This document shows positions 33,155-41,039 of a DNA stretch of 43,822 nucleotides, one piece after another. The notes below the pieces were generated by a model that was given only the letters and a program-made list of their open reading frames with translations, had not been told where the DNA came from and searched no databases. Made by a program: the position numbers and the translations under genes. Positions within the stretch are counted from its first letter, which is position 1. The number at the start of each line of letters is the position of its first letter. Source of the stretch: Haloarcula amylovorans (lineage in GTDB: Archaea > Halobacteriota > Halobacteria > Halobacteriales > Haloarculaceae); NCBI RefSeq assembly GCF_004681185.1, contig NZ_SRIF01000017.1, forward strand, positions 1 to 43,822, written 5' to 3'.

Positions 33155-33811
33155 TCACCGAACTATCGCTTCGAAAACGCGTGCCTCGATTTTTCGGAGG
33201 TGGTCGCCGACGGTTGATGGTGCTAGACCAACTGCCTCGGCAACGTCTTTGTGCGTCGCCTCCCGTGGCGCTCGGTAGTATCCAACATCGACGGCCGCCG
33301 CAAGTACTTGTTCCTGTCGGCTCGTTAACGACCGTGTGAACTGCTGGGTGTTCGGCTCGTACTCCCCAGTTTCTAAAATCTCGAACTCAAGTGATTCTAT
33401 GGTCGCTGCCTCGTTGAAGAGCGTTTTGAACGCTGATTCGTCGCCGATGATGGTGATCTTCTGGGCTCCATTGGCGCCGAACAGGATGGGTGTCTCAACA
33501 ACGATATCGGCCCGCTGATGCCACTCTAGAATCCGCCTCACTTGCTCAGTCGGTTCGAACTGGCTCACTGCCATCCAACGATCGTCGCCCGAAACCATGT
33601 ATGCGTGCACAGACGGCGATGACGACATGATTTCTTCGTACCGCTCCCGATCACCGCTTCCCTCCGCAAATGTCAGTACCGTTCCGTCGTCGAGAAATTT
33701 CACGTGATGGATGGCCTCTCGCTGAATTGCTGGGTCCGCCGAGAGTTGCTTGCCGAGCGGATGAAACCCAGCTCCCTCGGCAGGGACTAGCCGCATCGTC
33801 ATATACCGCAT
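33155..33811 (-). CDS. Bat-like HTH-10 transcription regulator
   Basis: 218 residues. The C-terminal 55 residues are a clear HTH_10 domain of the bacterio-opsin-activator type (SRQEQVLAAAVDVGYYRAPRE, then THKDVAEAVGLAPSTVGDHL and RKIEARVF). The N-terminal 150 residues form the small-ligand/PAS-like sensor region typical of the family (FLDDGTVLTFAEGSGDRERY, WHQRADIVVETPILFGAN). It is divergent from the FAD monooxygenase gene with 83 bp between starts and likely regulates it. Its TATA-like box CTTTTAAG lies 27 bases before the ATG. Confidence 0.9.
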   Translation of the reverse strand: MRYMTMRLVPAEGAGFHPLGKQLSADPAIQREAIHHVKFLDDGTVLTFAEGSGDRERYEEIMSSSPSVHAYMVSGDDRWMAVSQFEPTEQVRRILEWHQRADIVVETPILFGANGAQKITIIGDESAFKTLFNEAATIESLEFEILETGEYEPNTQQFTRSLTSRQEQVLAAAVDVGYYRAPREATHKDVAEAVGLAPSTVGDHLRKIEARVFEAIVR

Positions 33812-33834
33812 ACTACACCCACTCAGCGATCCGA

Positions 33835-33842
33835 CTTAAAAG
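33835..33842 (-). promoter_or_regulatory. TATA-like box in the divergent regulator/monooxygenase spacer
   Basis: CTTTTAAG on the minus strand, centred about 27 bases before the regulator ATG at 33811. The near-palindrome reads CTTAAAAG on the plus strand, 53-60 bases before the monooxygenase ATG. Confidence 0.45.
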
Positions 33843-33894
33843 AGCGTGGATAACCCCCACCAACCCGTTCCGATTCGTATGCATTCATTCACAT

Positions 33895-35112
33895 ATGACG
33901 ACGAATCCACTGCCATCGCTGATTCCGTCGGAGCGGACTGTCACCAGTAACGGGTCGGGTCCAGAAATCGCAATCGTCGGTGGTGGTATTTGTGGGCTCA
34001 CCGTAGCGGTCGCGCTCGAACAGCGCGGCCTGTCGCCGACAGTATACGAAGCTGCATCCGCATATCAACCGGTCGGCGCCGGTATCCTCCTCCAGACGAA
34101 CGCGCTACTCGTCTTCGACTGCCTCGGTATCGCCGACGCCATTTGTGATGCTGGCAAACCACTTGATGAGGGTGGACTGCGCTCACCGGACGGCCGGTTT
34201 ATGACACGGTTCGATTTGAACGATGTCGAACGCCGCGAGTTTGGGTACGGCTTCGTTGCCATTCATCGTGCCGACCTGCAACGTCTCCTCCTCGATGAGT
34301 TGGATACCGACGTCCGAACTGGCATGGACTGTGTCGATATTGACGGGACAGACCCACCAGTAGTCCACTTTGCTGACGCGACCACAATTACTCCTGATAT
34401 CCTTATCGGTGCCGATGGCATTCACTCGACGGTCCGCGACGTTGTCGCCCCCGGTGTTGAACCACGCCAGTTGGGCGGTGTCGCGTACCGCGCACTCGTC
34501 ACGCTTGACCTACCAGCACCGTACCAGACGCAGGGATTCGAGATCTGGGGTGACGGAACCTATACGGGCGGGTCGCCCATCGATGAGAACCGATTCTACT
34601 GGTTCGCAACCGCACCAGACCCACTCACCGACGATTACGCGACTTCTGACGCAGTCCCGTTGGCGCTTCGGACTCGCCTTGCAGGTTACCCTGAGCCCAT
34701 TCCGGCGATTCTGGACGGACTTACGCCCACGGACCTCATCATGACCGAGCTTGAGGATCTCCCCTCGCTCACCGCTTGGTCACGGAACCGTGTCGTCCTC
34801 GCTGGCGATGCCGCCCATGCCATGCTTCCGTTTGCCGGCCAGGGCGCTGCACAAGCCATCGAAGACGGATTGTTGCTTGCCGACGCTATCGCTGCCCACG
34901 AACGGTACGACCGCGCGTTCTCGGCCTATGAGTCCGAACGCAAGCCGCGTGCGGACCGCATCCGCCGAGAATCCTATCATCTCGGTCGCCTCGGAACGAT
35001 GCAATCACCGCTCGGCTGTCGGCTCCGGAATGTCGTCATCGATGCCGTTCCCGATGCGGTACTCCGTCACGTGCGACGGCGGCAAGCAGCCGGCACGTCC
35101 CTCCCGGGATAA
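33895..35112 (+). CDS. FAD-dependent monooxygenase (PHBH/UbiH type)
   Basis: 405 residues from the ATG at 33895; the open frame runs further upstream across the regulator promoter, so the shorter start is right. The FAD-binding GXGXXG is in IAIVGGGICGLTVAVALEQ (near 23-41), the second FAD/NAD motif in DILIGADGIHSTVRD, and the third in RVVLAGDAAHAMLPFAGQGA (GD motif plus P). Class A flavoprotein monooxygenases hydroxylate aromatic or similar compounds using NAD(P)H. The substrate is unknown. The divergent Bat-like regulator may sense it. Confidence 0.92.
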   Translation: MTTNPLPSLIPSERTVTSNGSGPEIAIVGGGICGLTVAVALEQRGLSPTVYEAASAYQPVGAGILLQTNALLVFDCLGIADAICDAGKPLDEGGLRSPDGRFMTRFDLNDVERREFGYGFVAIHRADLQRLLLDELDTDVRTGMDCVDIDGTDPPVVHFADATTITPDILIGADGIHSTVRDVVAPGVEPRQLGGVAYRALVTLDLPAPYQTQGFEIWGDGTYTGGSPIDENRFYWFATAPDPLTDDYATSDAVPLALRTRLAGYPEPIPAILDGLTPTDLIMTELEDLPSLTAWSRNRVVLAGDAAHAMLPFAGQGAAQAIEDGLLLADAIAAHERYDRAFSAYESERKPRADRIRRESYHLGRLGTMQSPLGCRLRNVVIDAVPDAVLRHVRRRQAAGTSLPG

Positions 35113-35790
35113 GCATCAATGAAAGTGCTGGACTACTCCACTACAGAGCCACCAACTACGGGACCCCACCAACCATGACTGGCCATCTACCCACGAGTGT
35201 CCTTCTGCCACCCGTCTCGTGGACACCCGTCGTCGAAGAGATAATTACGCAACTCCACTCAGCGGGCGAACTGCGCGTGATTTCTGCTGTTCACTCCGAG
35301 AGGAAGGCGGTGCTCTCCCAGCGATACCGGGGCCAAATCCGATCAAGTAGTCAGACTGGGAACATCGCCTGCAGTTCCGACAGTTCATCGTCAGTGACTC
35401 TGAGATTGTGGAAAGTAGTCGCCGTAATGTCGCCGTGACAGGTTCCATGTGCGATTGTTCCTTGGAGGAGGCCTCTCGTTCGCTGCCGGCACGCACGATG
35501 GGGCATCGCCTCGTCGTCCAGTTCATGAGCAGGATGTGTGAGCGCGCGAATCGACGCCGCTAGCTCGAAACCCTCCGGCAGATGAGTAGTACTGAGTAGG
35601 TCTGATCACTCACCAAGTGAGATAGAATCCGTTCGGGAACGGCTTAACGTTGTGACCTAGGAGACACGATTCGCGCTCCACCAAGGCATCCTCAGCTATC
35701 CGTCGGAATTACCGACGCTAAAGGAATTGACTACGTTAACCCCAAACAAGAACCAGACTTCTATACTGCGGATAGTTCTATCAAGTGTCT
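35113..35790. other. Long spacer with a probable gene fragment
   Basis: No complete gene is supported in this 678-bp spacer. It contains the open minus-strand stretch described separately (35351-35605). The plus-strand frames seen here have no family features. The part 35606-35790 shows nothing. Confidence 0.5.
35351..35605 (-). pseudogene. Protein-like open frame without start (possible gene fragment)
   Basis: From a stop at 35606-35608 to a stop at 35351-35353 the minus strand reads 84 codons with haloarchaeal-looking composition, including EGFELAASIRALTHPAHELD, then HGTCHGDITATTFHNLRVTD and DDELSELQAMFPV at the end. There is no good start codon at the front. The first ATG is internal, about 25 codons in. 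It may be the tail of a gene whose start was lost or moved. I cannot name the family. Confidence 0.3.
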
Positions 35791-36981
35791 TCAATCATCA
35801 GTATTACTACGATAACTCTTCTCTGTGAGCCAATTTAGTTCCTCCCGCAGACCTCCAGGGATATCTTTACGGTCGCGAGCTATTTCGAAGAGATCATCGA
35901 TCTGTCCCTCTTCAAGTTTAAATTCATAGCGAGGGTCCTCGTGGTAGTATTTTATCTCTTTTACAATCCTCTGGTAATCAACATTGTCGGTGTTCTGAAT
36001 GTATTCAGTGAATGCACTCTGCACTCCTTTCTCCGTGTCAGCCATCTCTGAATGTACAACGTCATCATCAAATAGTGGCTCATCAACCCTCAACAGATGT
36101 TTATAATAATCTTTCCAGATGTAGACGTACGCAATTTCTGCAGTTATAATAACTCCGACGGCGATGATCGCTTTCCAGGCTGGTGAAAGGGAAGAGAAGG
36201 ACCAGAGACATAGCAGCCCAAGTGAAGGGATCATAGCGAGTATCCAATACGTTTTGCCCATCCGGCATATCTGCGTTCGCAATGATAGGTCCGACACAGA
36301 CTCATCCGAGTCAGGTAATATTCGAAGTGTACGGAGGGCCTCGTCAGTAAGTGGATCATGGTGGGGGTAGTCCACTAAACAGAGGCTCCCTATCACAAGA
36401 AGGACAACCGCGATACCGAACACAGATACCATACTCAATGAACTGACCCACAGAACAAAGCCAGTTAGAATTACGCTCACAAAAACTAACCAGACGATAT
36501 TGGTTTTCGTCGCTACGCGATTCGTTGTTGCCCAGGTGCGGCCGAGTGCCAGCGCTTGCCATACCATTTCAGTCAGGTATCGGAAAAGAATAACACTCAT
36601 GACGATTACGGCTGCAGCGGCGAGGCTACCCCCTGTCCAGACATCCGCAACAGATGAAACGCCGATGTACAGAAGCACGACACTAGAGAACGTGATGAGG
36701 TATCGAATGATTTCTAGGCCAGCAATGCCTCGATGTAGTGGGTCCTCTCGTCCACTCGTAAATGCGTAGTTGTCGAACGCAGCAATCAACGTTTCAATTC
36801 CAATAGCAATCGTAAGGGCAATGAGAGAGAGCCCTTCGAATGTGGAGCGAACAGCTCCAAGGTTGTTGACGACTACTTTCAGCAGGTCCGAGAGAATAAG
36901 AGTAATGAGAATCGTCACTACGAACGCGAAGGCACCGCTGATGACGTTACTCTGGTTCTGATCAATTCGGTGTTCTTCCAT
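35791..36981 (-). CDS. Polytopic membrane protein of unknown function
   Basis: 396 residues. Around eight spans include AFAFVVTILITLILSDLL, LSLIALTIAIGIETLIAAF, LAAAAVIVMSVILFRYL, NIVWLVFVSVILTGFVLWV, VFGIAVVLLVIGSLCL, WILAMIPSLGLLCLWSF and WKAIIAVGVIITAEIAYVY. A charged cytoplasmic tail of about 100 residues follows (IVKEIKYYHEDPRYEF..., IDDLFEIARDRKDIPG). GC content is lower than in neighbouring genes. I recognise no family. It stands alone between a gene-poor spacer and the divergent GNAT gene and may be a recent arrival. Confidence 0.75.
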   Translation of the reverse strand: MEEHRIDQNQSNVISGAFAFVVTILITLILSDLLKVVVNNLGAVRSTFEGLSLIALTIAIGIETLIAAFDNYAFTSGREDPLHRGIAGLEIIRYLITFSSVVLLYIGVSSVADVWTGGSLAAAAVIVMSVILFRYLTEMVWQALALGRTWATTNRVATKTNIVWLVFVSVILTGFVLWVSSLSMVSVFGIAVVLLVIGSLCLVDYPHHDPLTDEALRTLRILPDSDESVSDLSLRTQICRMGKTYWILAMIPSLGLLCLWSFSSLSPAWKAIIAVGVIITAEIAYVYIWKDYYKHLLRVDEPLFDDDVVHSEMADTEKGVQSAFTEYIQNTDNVDYQRIVKEIKYYHEDPRYEFKLEEGQIDDLFEIARDRKDIPGGLREELNWLTEKSYRSNTDD

Positions 36982-37068
36982 GTAGCTGACTCTCTACACA
37001 ACTTAACATATATCTTGCAGATTCGCATTAATCAAAAGCTCAAATATGAGGCTATATAATACAATACT

Positions 37069-37611
37069 ATGCCAGGGCCGGCGTTTCTTCGCTCCGAAGC
37101 CGTTACTCTTCGACCCGTGAACGCTGATTGCGACGATGATGTACAAGCTATTCAGCGAGCCATAAATAACCCAAATACCCGACGACCGATGGGACTCACA
37201 GATCCCCATTCAGCTCAGAGCGAGCGCGCGTGGCTACAGGATCTGGATGACCGTGAGGATCACATTCTTCTGTTTATCGCTACTGACGAGAATACTCCAG
37301 TCGGCAACGTCGAATTATTCGACATAGACCATTGCCATGGGCGAGCCGAACTCGGTTGTTGGGTGTACGAACCACATCGTGGGCAAGGGTATGCTACGGC
37401 CGCCTGCCAGCTCATGCTTCGATACGCGTTCACGGAGCTTCGCCTTCACCGGGTCGACGCTGTTGTCTACGACACAAATGATGCTTCGCAAGCCCTCATC
37501 GAGACACTTGGCTTTGCACATGAGGGGGTGAAACGCGAATTCGGCTACTTGGACGGGGAATTCGTCGATCAGCACCAATATGGAATACTTGGCAGTGAGT
37601 TCAGTGGTTGA
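37069..37611 (+). CDS. GNAT N-acetyltransferase (RimJ/RimL-like)
   Basis: 180 residues. The acetyl-CoA binding motif A is seen in GCWVYEPHRGQGYATAACQLMLRYAF (R/QxxGxA type: HRGQGYA, about 108-114). It is followed by LRLHRVDAVVYDTNDASQAL and GFAHEGVKREFGYLDGEFVD, the usual endings of the RimJ/RimL branch. Such enzymes acetylate protein N-termini or small amines; the target is unknown. An AT-rich promoter (TATATAATAC) precedes the ATG. It is divergent from the unknown membrane protein, with 87 bp between. Confidence 0.9.
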   Translation: MPGPAFLRSEAVTLRPVNADCDDDVQAIQRAINNPNTRRPMGLTDPHSAQSERAWLQDLDDREDHILLFIATDENTPVGNVELFDIDHCHGRAELGCWVYEPHRGQGYATAACQLMLRYAFTELRLHRVDAVVYDTNDASQALIETLGFAHEGVKREFGYLDGEFVDQHQYGILGSEFSG

Positions 37612-38083
37612 ATTTGAAGATTGGCTCAGTTCGACGAGTGTTTTTCTATTAGTGTGAAATATGATATCAAGATAGTGTAGTCTGTTTGTGGGATCGATAC
37701 TTCGAACCACACATTCTCTCACCGGGTTCCGGTTTCAACACGGCTGTCGAACTGTGTTAGCTACTTTCGGAATCAGGTATGGCCTTGATGACATGCCTCA
37801 AGTGATTGGATTGGTATCCCGTTTGGCAGCGTACAGCGAACGAAATACCGCTCTGAAGGCGTGAGGGTGAACGTTAAATTCCGACCAGCGTGTGTGAGCG
37901 TGCCGTAGCTGAGCCCGCCGACGAGAAGAGTTCGCGACTTGTGTATCGCCGGCGCAGGCCAACACACCACCGTGATATCCAGCTCAACCACATTCCCCGG
38001 AATCCTCGAATAGGTAGAGAGCGGCTTATCTCCGGTTGATCAGGAGCCAGACAAATGACGACAGGTGCTGGATATTCGCGGGG
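37612..38083. other. Gap with no supported gene
   Basis: 472 bp between the GNAT gene and the AAA+ ATPase gene. A minus-strand frame from a GTG at 37991 to 37773 (72 codons) has no start context, motif or neighbour relation; I do not count it. No strong hairpin seen. Confidence 0.5.
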
Positions 38084-39487
38084 CTATCTATTTGAATCAG
38101 ATACTGCTGCGGTCAGGTCCTCCTGAGTAATAGCCTCGGCATCGCGTTCAGCAGCAGACATTGCGGCGTCGTCGACGATGCCGACGATGTCGGCACTACT
38201 GCAGCCTTTTGTTCGGTCCGCAAGTTCTTGATAAGCTTCCTCGTCGAGTGTGGTCGGGCGGTCACGGAGACACACTCGAAAGATAGCCTCACGGGCCTCG
38301 TGGTCGGGCAGGCCAATCTCATACTGTTGGTCGAAGCGGCCCCGTCTGGTCACTGCGTCGTCGAGCAGGTCGGCGCGGTTCGTCGCGGCAATCACCAGGA
38401 AGTTTGGGTCCTCTGCATCGAGGTGCGCCAGGAATTCATTGACGACTTGGGCGTGTTCGCGATGGAGATCGTCGTCACGGCCGGCCAGCAAGGCATCGAT
38501 TTCATCGATGAAGATGACACACCGCTCGAACTGCTGGGCCTCGATAAAGAGTCGGTTGACCTGTTCAGTGGATTCGTTGATCCAGCGGGATTTGATGTCG
38601 CCCGCCGACAGTTCGAGATACGGGTGGCCCAGTTCCCCGGCAATCGCGTGGGCGAGCAGTGTTTTGCCAGTTCCGGGTGGGCCATGCAGGAGGATTCCGT
38701 TCGGTGGTGAGACGTTGAAGCGCTCGTAGGCTGCGTCTGCGCCTATGAGTGGGCGTAGGACCGAGCGGCGGAGGTCATTCTTTCGGTCGTCCATGCCGCC
38801 GATGTCTGTGAATCGGGTTTCTGGGGCTGGTTGCCAATTGTAACTAAGTTCTGTCTGTTCAGCCGATTTCTTATCGCTCTGATCGGCAGTATTTTTGTGC
38901 GCTTGACTACCTTCAACTGAATTTTTAAGTGAGCTTGTCTCTGCATTTCGAGCTTCTTGTACTGTTGAGGAATCATTACCAGGAGTTACTGCTCCAAAAT
39001 TAGCGTAAATCATCATAGGAACATACGCGATCCAAGACAGGCTCATCATCCAGAGCTCATTGAACAGGCCAGATAGTCGCAGTGGGAGTAGTTTCTGTGC
39101 AAGGCCCGGCCAGCTATGTTCCCAAAGAGGGAGAAACCAAACAAGTGTCAGTATAACAGACCCGATGATAATTCCAAATAGCCATCCTCTGTCAATAATG
39201 TAATAATTTTTATTGAATACTCTGTCAATGGCTGAGAAGACTATAATAGCAACCGCTAATGGAAAGAGAGGGATAGCGACTAAGCTCAGAAGTGCAGGAA
39301 TAAGCACGCCGACATAAGACGCCAACTTGCTGCTCGCCAAAAGTACACCAAGTGGAGCGAGTATATAACATGCAGATGAGACCACTGTAGAGATAGCTAA
39401 AGTAATTCCCGCTTGGAAGATGTTTCTACTCTGTTTAGCGGTATTGGACGTAGTGTATTCTTGGCCGTCCATAGTTATCGCGTGCAT
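38084..39487 (-). CDS. Membrane-anchored AAA+ ATPase
   Basis: 467 residues (an ATG at 39472 is an alternative start). Four or five spans occupy residues about 25-165 (ITLAISTVVSSACYIL, YVGVLIPALLSLVAIPLF, LFGIIIGSVILTLVWFL, and others). A polar linker of about 50 residues leads to one AAA+ domain: Walker A GPPGTGKT (269-276), Walker B CVIFIDEIDA (323-332), sensor 1 AATNR, and arginine fingers in RRGRFD (381-386). The ATPase is closest in pattern to FtsH, Cdc48 and PAN, but no protease domain follows. It is the last gene of an operon with VirB2-like and VirB6-like proteins, starting 19 bp after the previous stop. It may power or remodel that membrane complex. Confidence 0.88.
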   Translation of the reverse strand: MHAITMDGQEYTTSNTAKQSRNIFQAGITLAISTVVSSACYILAPLGVLLASSKLASYVGVLIPALLSLVAIPLFPLAVAIIVFSAIDRVFNKNYYIIDRGWLFGIIIGSVILTLVWFLPLWEHSWPGLAQKLLPLRLSGLFNELWMMSLSWIAYVPMMIYANFGAVTPGNDSSTVQEARNAETSSLKNSVEGSQAHKNTADQSDKKSAEQTELSYNWQPAPETRFTDIGGMDDRKNDLRRSVLRPLIGADAAYERFNVSPPNGILLHGPPGTGKTLLAHAIAGELGHPYLELSAGDIKSRWINESTEQVNRLFIEAQQFERCVIFIDEIDALLAGRDDDLHREHAQVVNEFLAHLDAEDPNFLVIAATNRADLLDDAVTRRGRFDQQYEIGLPDHEAREAIFRVCLRDRPTTLDEEAYQELADRTKGCSSADIVGIVDDAAMSAAERDAEAITQEDLTAAVSDSNR

Positions 39488-39506
39488 CCACCTGATTGGC
39501 TGTCAC

Positions 39507-40976
39507 TCATTTGGATCGTCCCTCAGTACTGGAATCATCAGTAAAGTCACTCAGTTCCCGCTGGTTTGAGGAGGTCCCGTCCCCGGTATCGACAACGGGA
39601 TTCTCACGATAGCGTTCAAGGCCTGCTTCAGCCCAATCAAGCGGTGATTGGTGAAGGCTTCGCGTAGCGTAGTCTGTACCAGCCTTTGCATCCTCTGCCG
39701 CACGCTTTCCACCTTTCTTGAACGTTTGACCACCCTTTTTGACGTCATTCACCCTCTTTTCTGAAAAGACGGTCGTAGCTGCGCTTCCAACCGCTCCTTT
39801 CGTACGCGTCGCAGTAGATTCTGCTTTCGCAGCAGCGGCGCCACCTTTTCCGCCAGTTGCCCAATTGTCGACGCCTGCTGCCCCGTGCCTGGCCTGTTCC
39901 ATCAGCGCAGTCCGTGTCGACTGCTCGTCGGACTGGCTCGACGAGGTGCCCTGCGAACTGGATTTGCTTTTCGCTCCCTGTCGACCGGACATCTTTCCCG
40001 GCGAGAGGCCAGCCATTGCCGCGGATTTGATTCCGACGAGTGCTGGGGCCACAAGCCCAATCAACCAGAAGAGGTACGCCTCAAGCACCTCTCCAAAACC
40101 AGGATCGCCAGCTTGCTGACTGGCGGCCGTCGCTCCCTGCCCGGCCACATCCGCGTAGGCACCGGCCGCGGCAGCGCCGGTCTGCAAGAGGCCAGCCATC
40201 ACGATACCTGCCAGCAGCATGTAGGCGGTCGCCCGGAGGACGGTTTTCGCGAGTTCCGATGCATAGCGGAGTGGCCCGAAATCCAGATACAGCATCGCGC
40301 CCAGAACGGGCAAGAGAATGAACGTGGCGTTGAACAGGAACTCCCGCAGGACGAAGACACCCAGTGCTAGCAGGATGCCCGCTACAGAGATCATGCTCAA
40401 AATGAGGGCCCCAATCGTGACGCCGGCAGCCGAGGCGGCTGCACCCTCTAGACTCGATTTCAGGACTTCCGGGCCGAAGGCAGCGCCGTACTCAGCAGTG
40501 AAGATATGCCGGATGATCGCGTTCGTCAAAAGCAGGCCAAAGTGCATGAGCTGGCGGGCAACGGCGACGAAGATGATCACCTTCAGTGCCTTCCAGACGA
40601 GCATGAAATTCGTCACCTCGCGCGGGTCAGCGAATGGCTTGCTGGCGACTCCCGCCATGAAGACGATCGCGAGCAACTGGGGAAAGATATCCAGATTGTG
40701 TTGAAACGCCGCTTGGAGTGCCGGGTCCGAATAGGGACTATCGAAGAGGATGAACGTCCGCATCCCATTGGCGATGAGCTCGCCGATAAAGCCGAGGATG
40801 CCAGTCAGGATATACGTGAAGCCATTGGCGACCCAGTCCGTGACGGCAAATGCCAACGGGATCAGCATGGTGTCGGTCGGAAGTGTCGTGACGGCCTGCT
40901 CGATCGACGCTGGTAGTCTGTGGCCAACGCTGTCAGTAGCTATACGGAACGGAACGTGGACTTGTGGGCCAATCAT
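39507..40976 (-). CDS. VirB6/TrbL-like polytopic membrane protein
   Basis: 489 residues (an internal ATG at residue 36 is another possible start). Six or more spans fill residues about 37-330: YILTGILGFIGELIANGM, LLAIVFMAGVASK, VIIFVAVARQLMHFGLLLT, AGVTIGALILSMISVAGILL, FLFNATFILLPVLGAMLYL, LRATAYMLLAGIVMAGLLQ and YLFWLIGLVAPALVGI. A long basic, Ser/Lys/Gly-rich cytoplasmic tail follows (GQTFKKGGKRAAEDAK). The plan matches TrbL/VirB6 channel components of type IV secretion. Sequence similarity cannot be tested here. It starts 63 bp after the preceding stop in the same operon. Confidence 0.7.
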   Translation of the reverse strand: MIGPQVHVPFRIATDSVGHRLPASIEQAVTTLPTDTMLIPLAFAVTDWVANGFTYILTGILGFIGELIANGMRTFILFDSPYSDPALQAAFQHNLDIFPQLLAIVFMAGVASKPFADPREVTNFMLVWKALKVIIFVAVARQLMHFGLLLTNAIIRHIFTAEYGAAFGPEVLKSSLEGAAASAAGVTIGALILSMISVAGILLALGVFVLREFLFNATFILLPVLGAMLYLDFGPLRYASELAKTVLRATAYMLLAGIVMAGLLQTGAAAAGAYADVAGQGATAASQQAGDPGFGEVLEAYLFWLIGLVAPALVGIKSAAMAGLSPGKMSGRQGAKSKSSSQGTSSSQSDEQSTRTALMEQARHGAAGVDNWATGGKGGAAAAKAESTATRTKGAVGSAATTVFSEKRVNDVKKGGQTFKKGGKRAAEDAKAGTDYATRSLHQSPLDWAEAGLERYRENPVVDTGDGTSSNQRELSDFTDDSSTEGRSK

Positions 40977-41039
40977 GGGGTGAGCATGGTAGCTGTGGTG
41001 GCTATCTCGGCGTGTCGGGTCTGGTGGCTGGACATGATT

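Noticed and set aside
37773..37991. 72-codon minus-strand frame with a GTG start
   Set aside because: No promoter, motif or conserved neighbour relation; sequence does not look like a domain.
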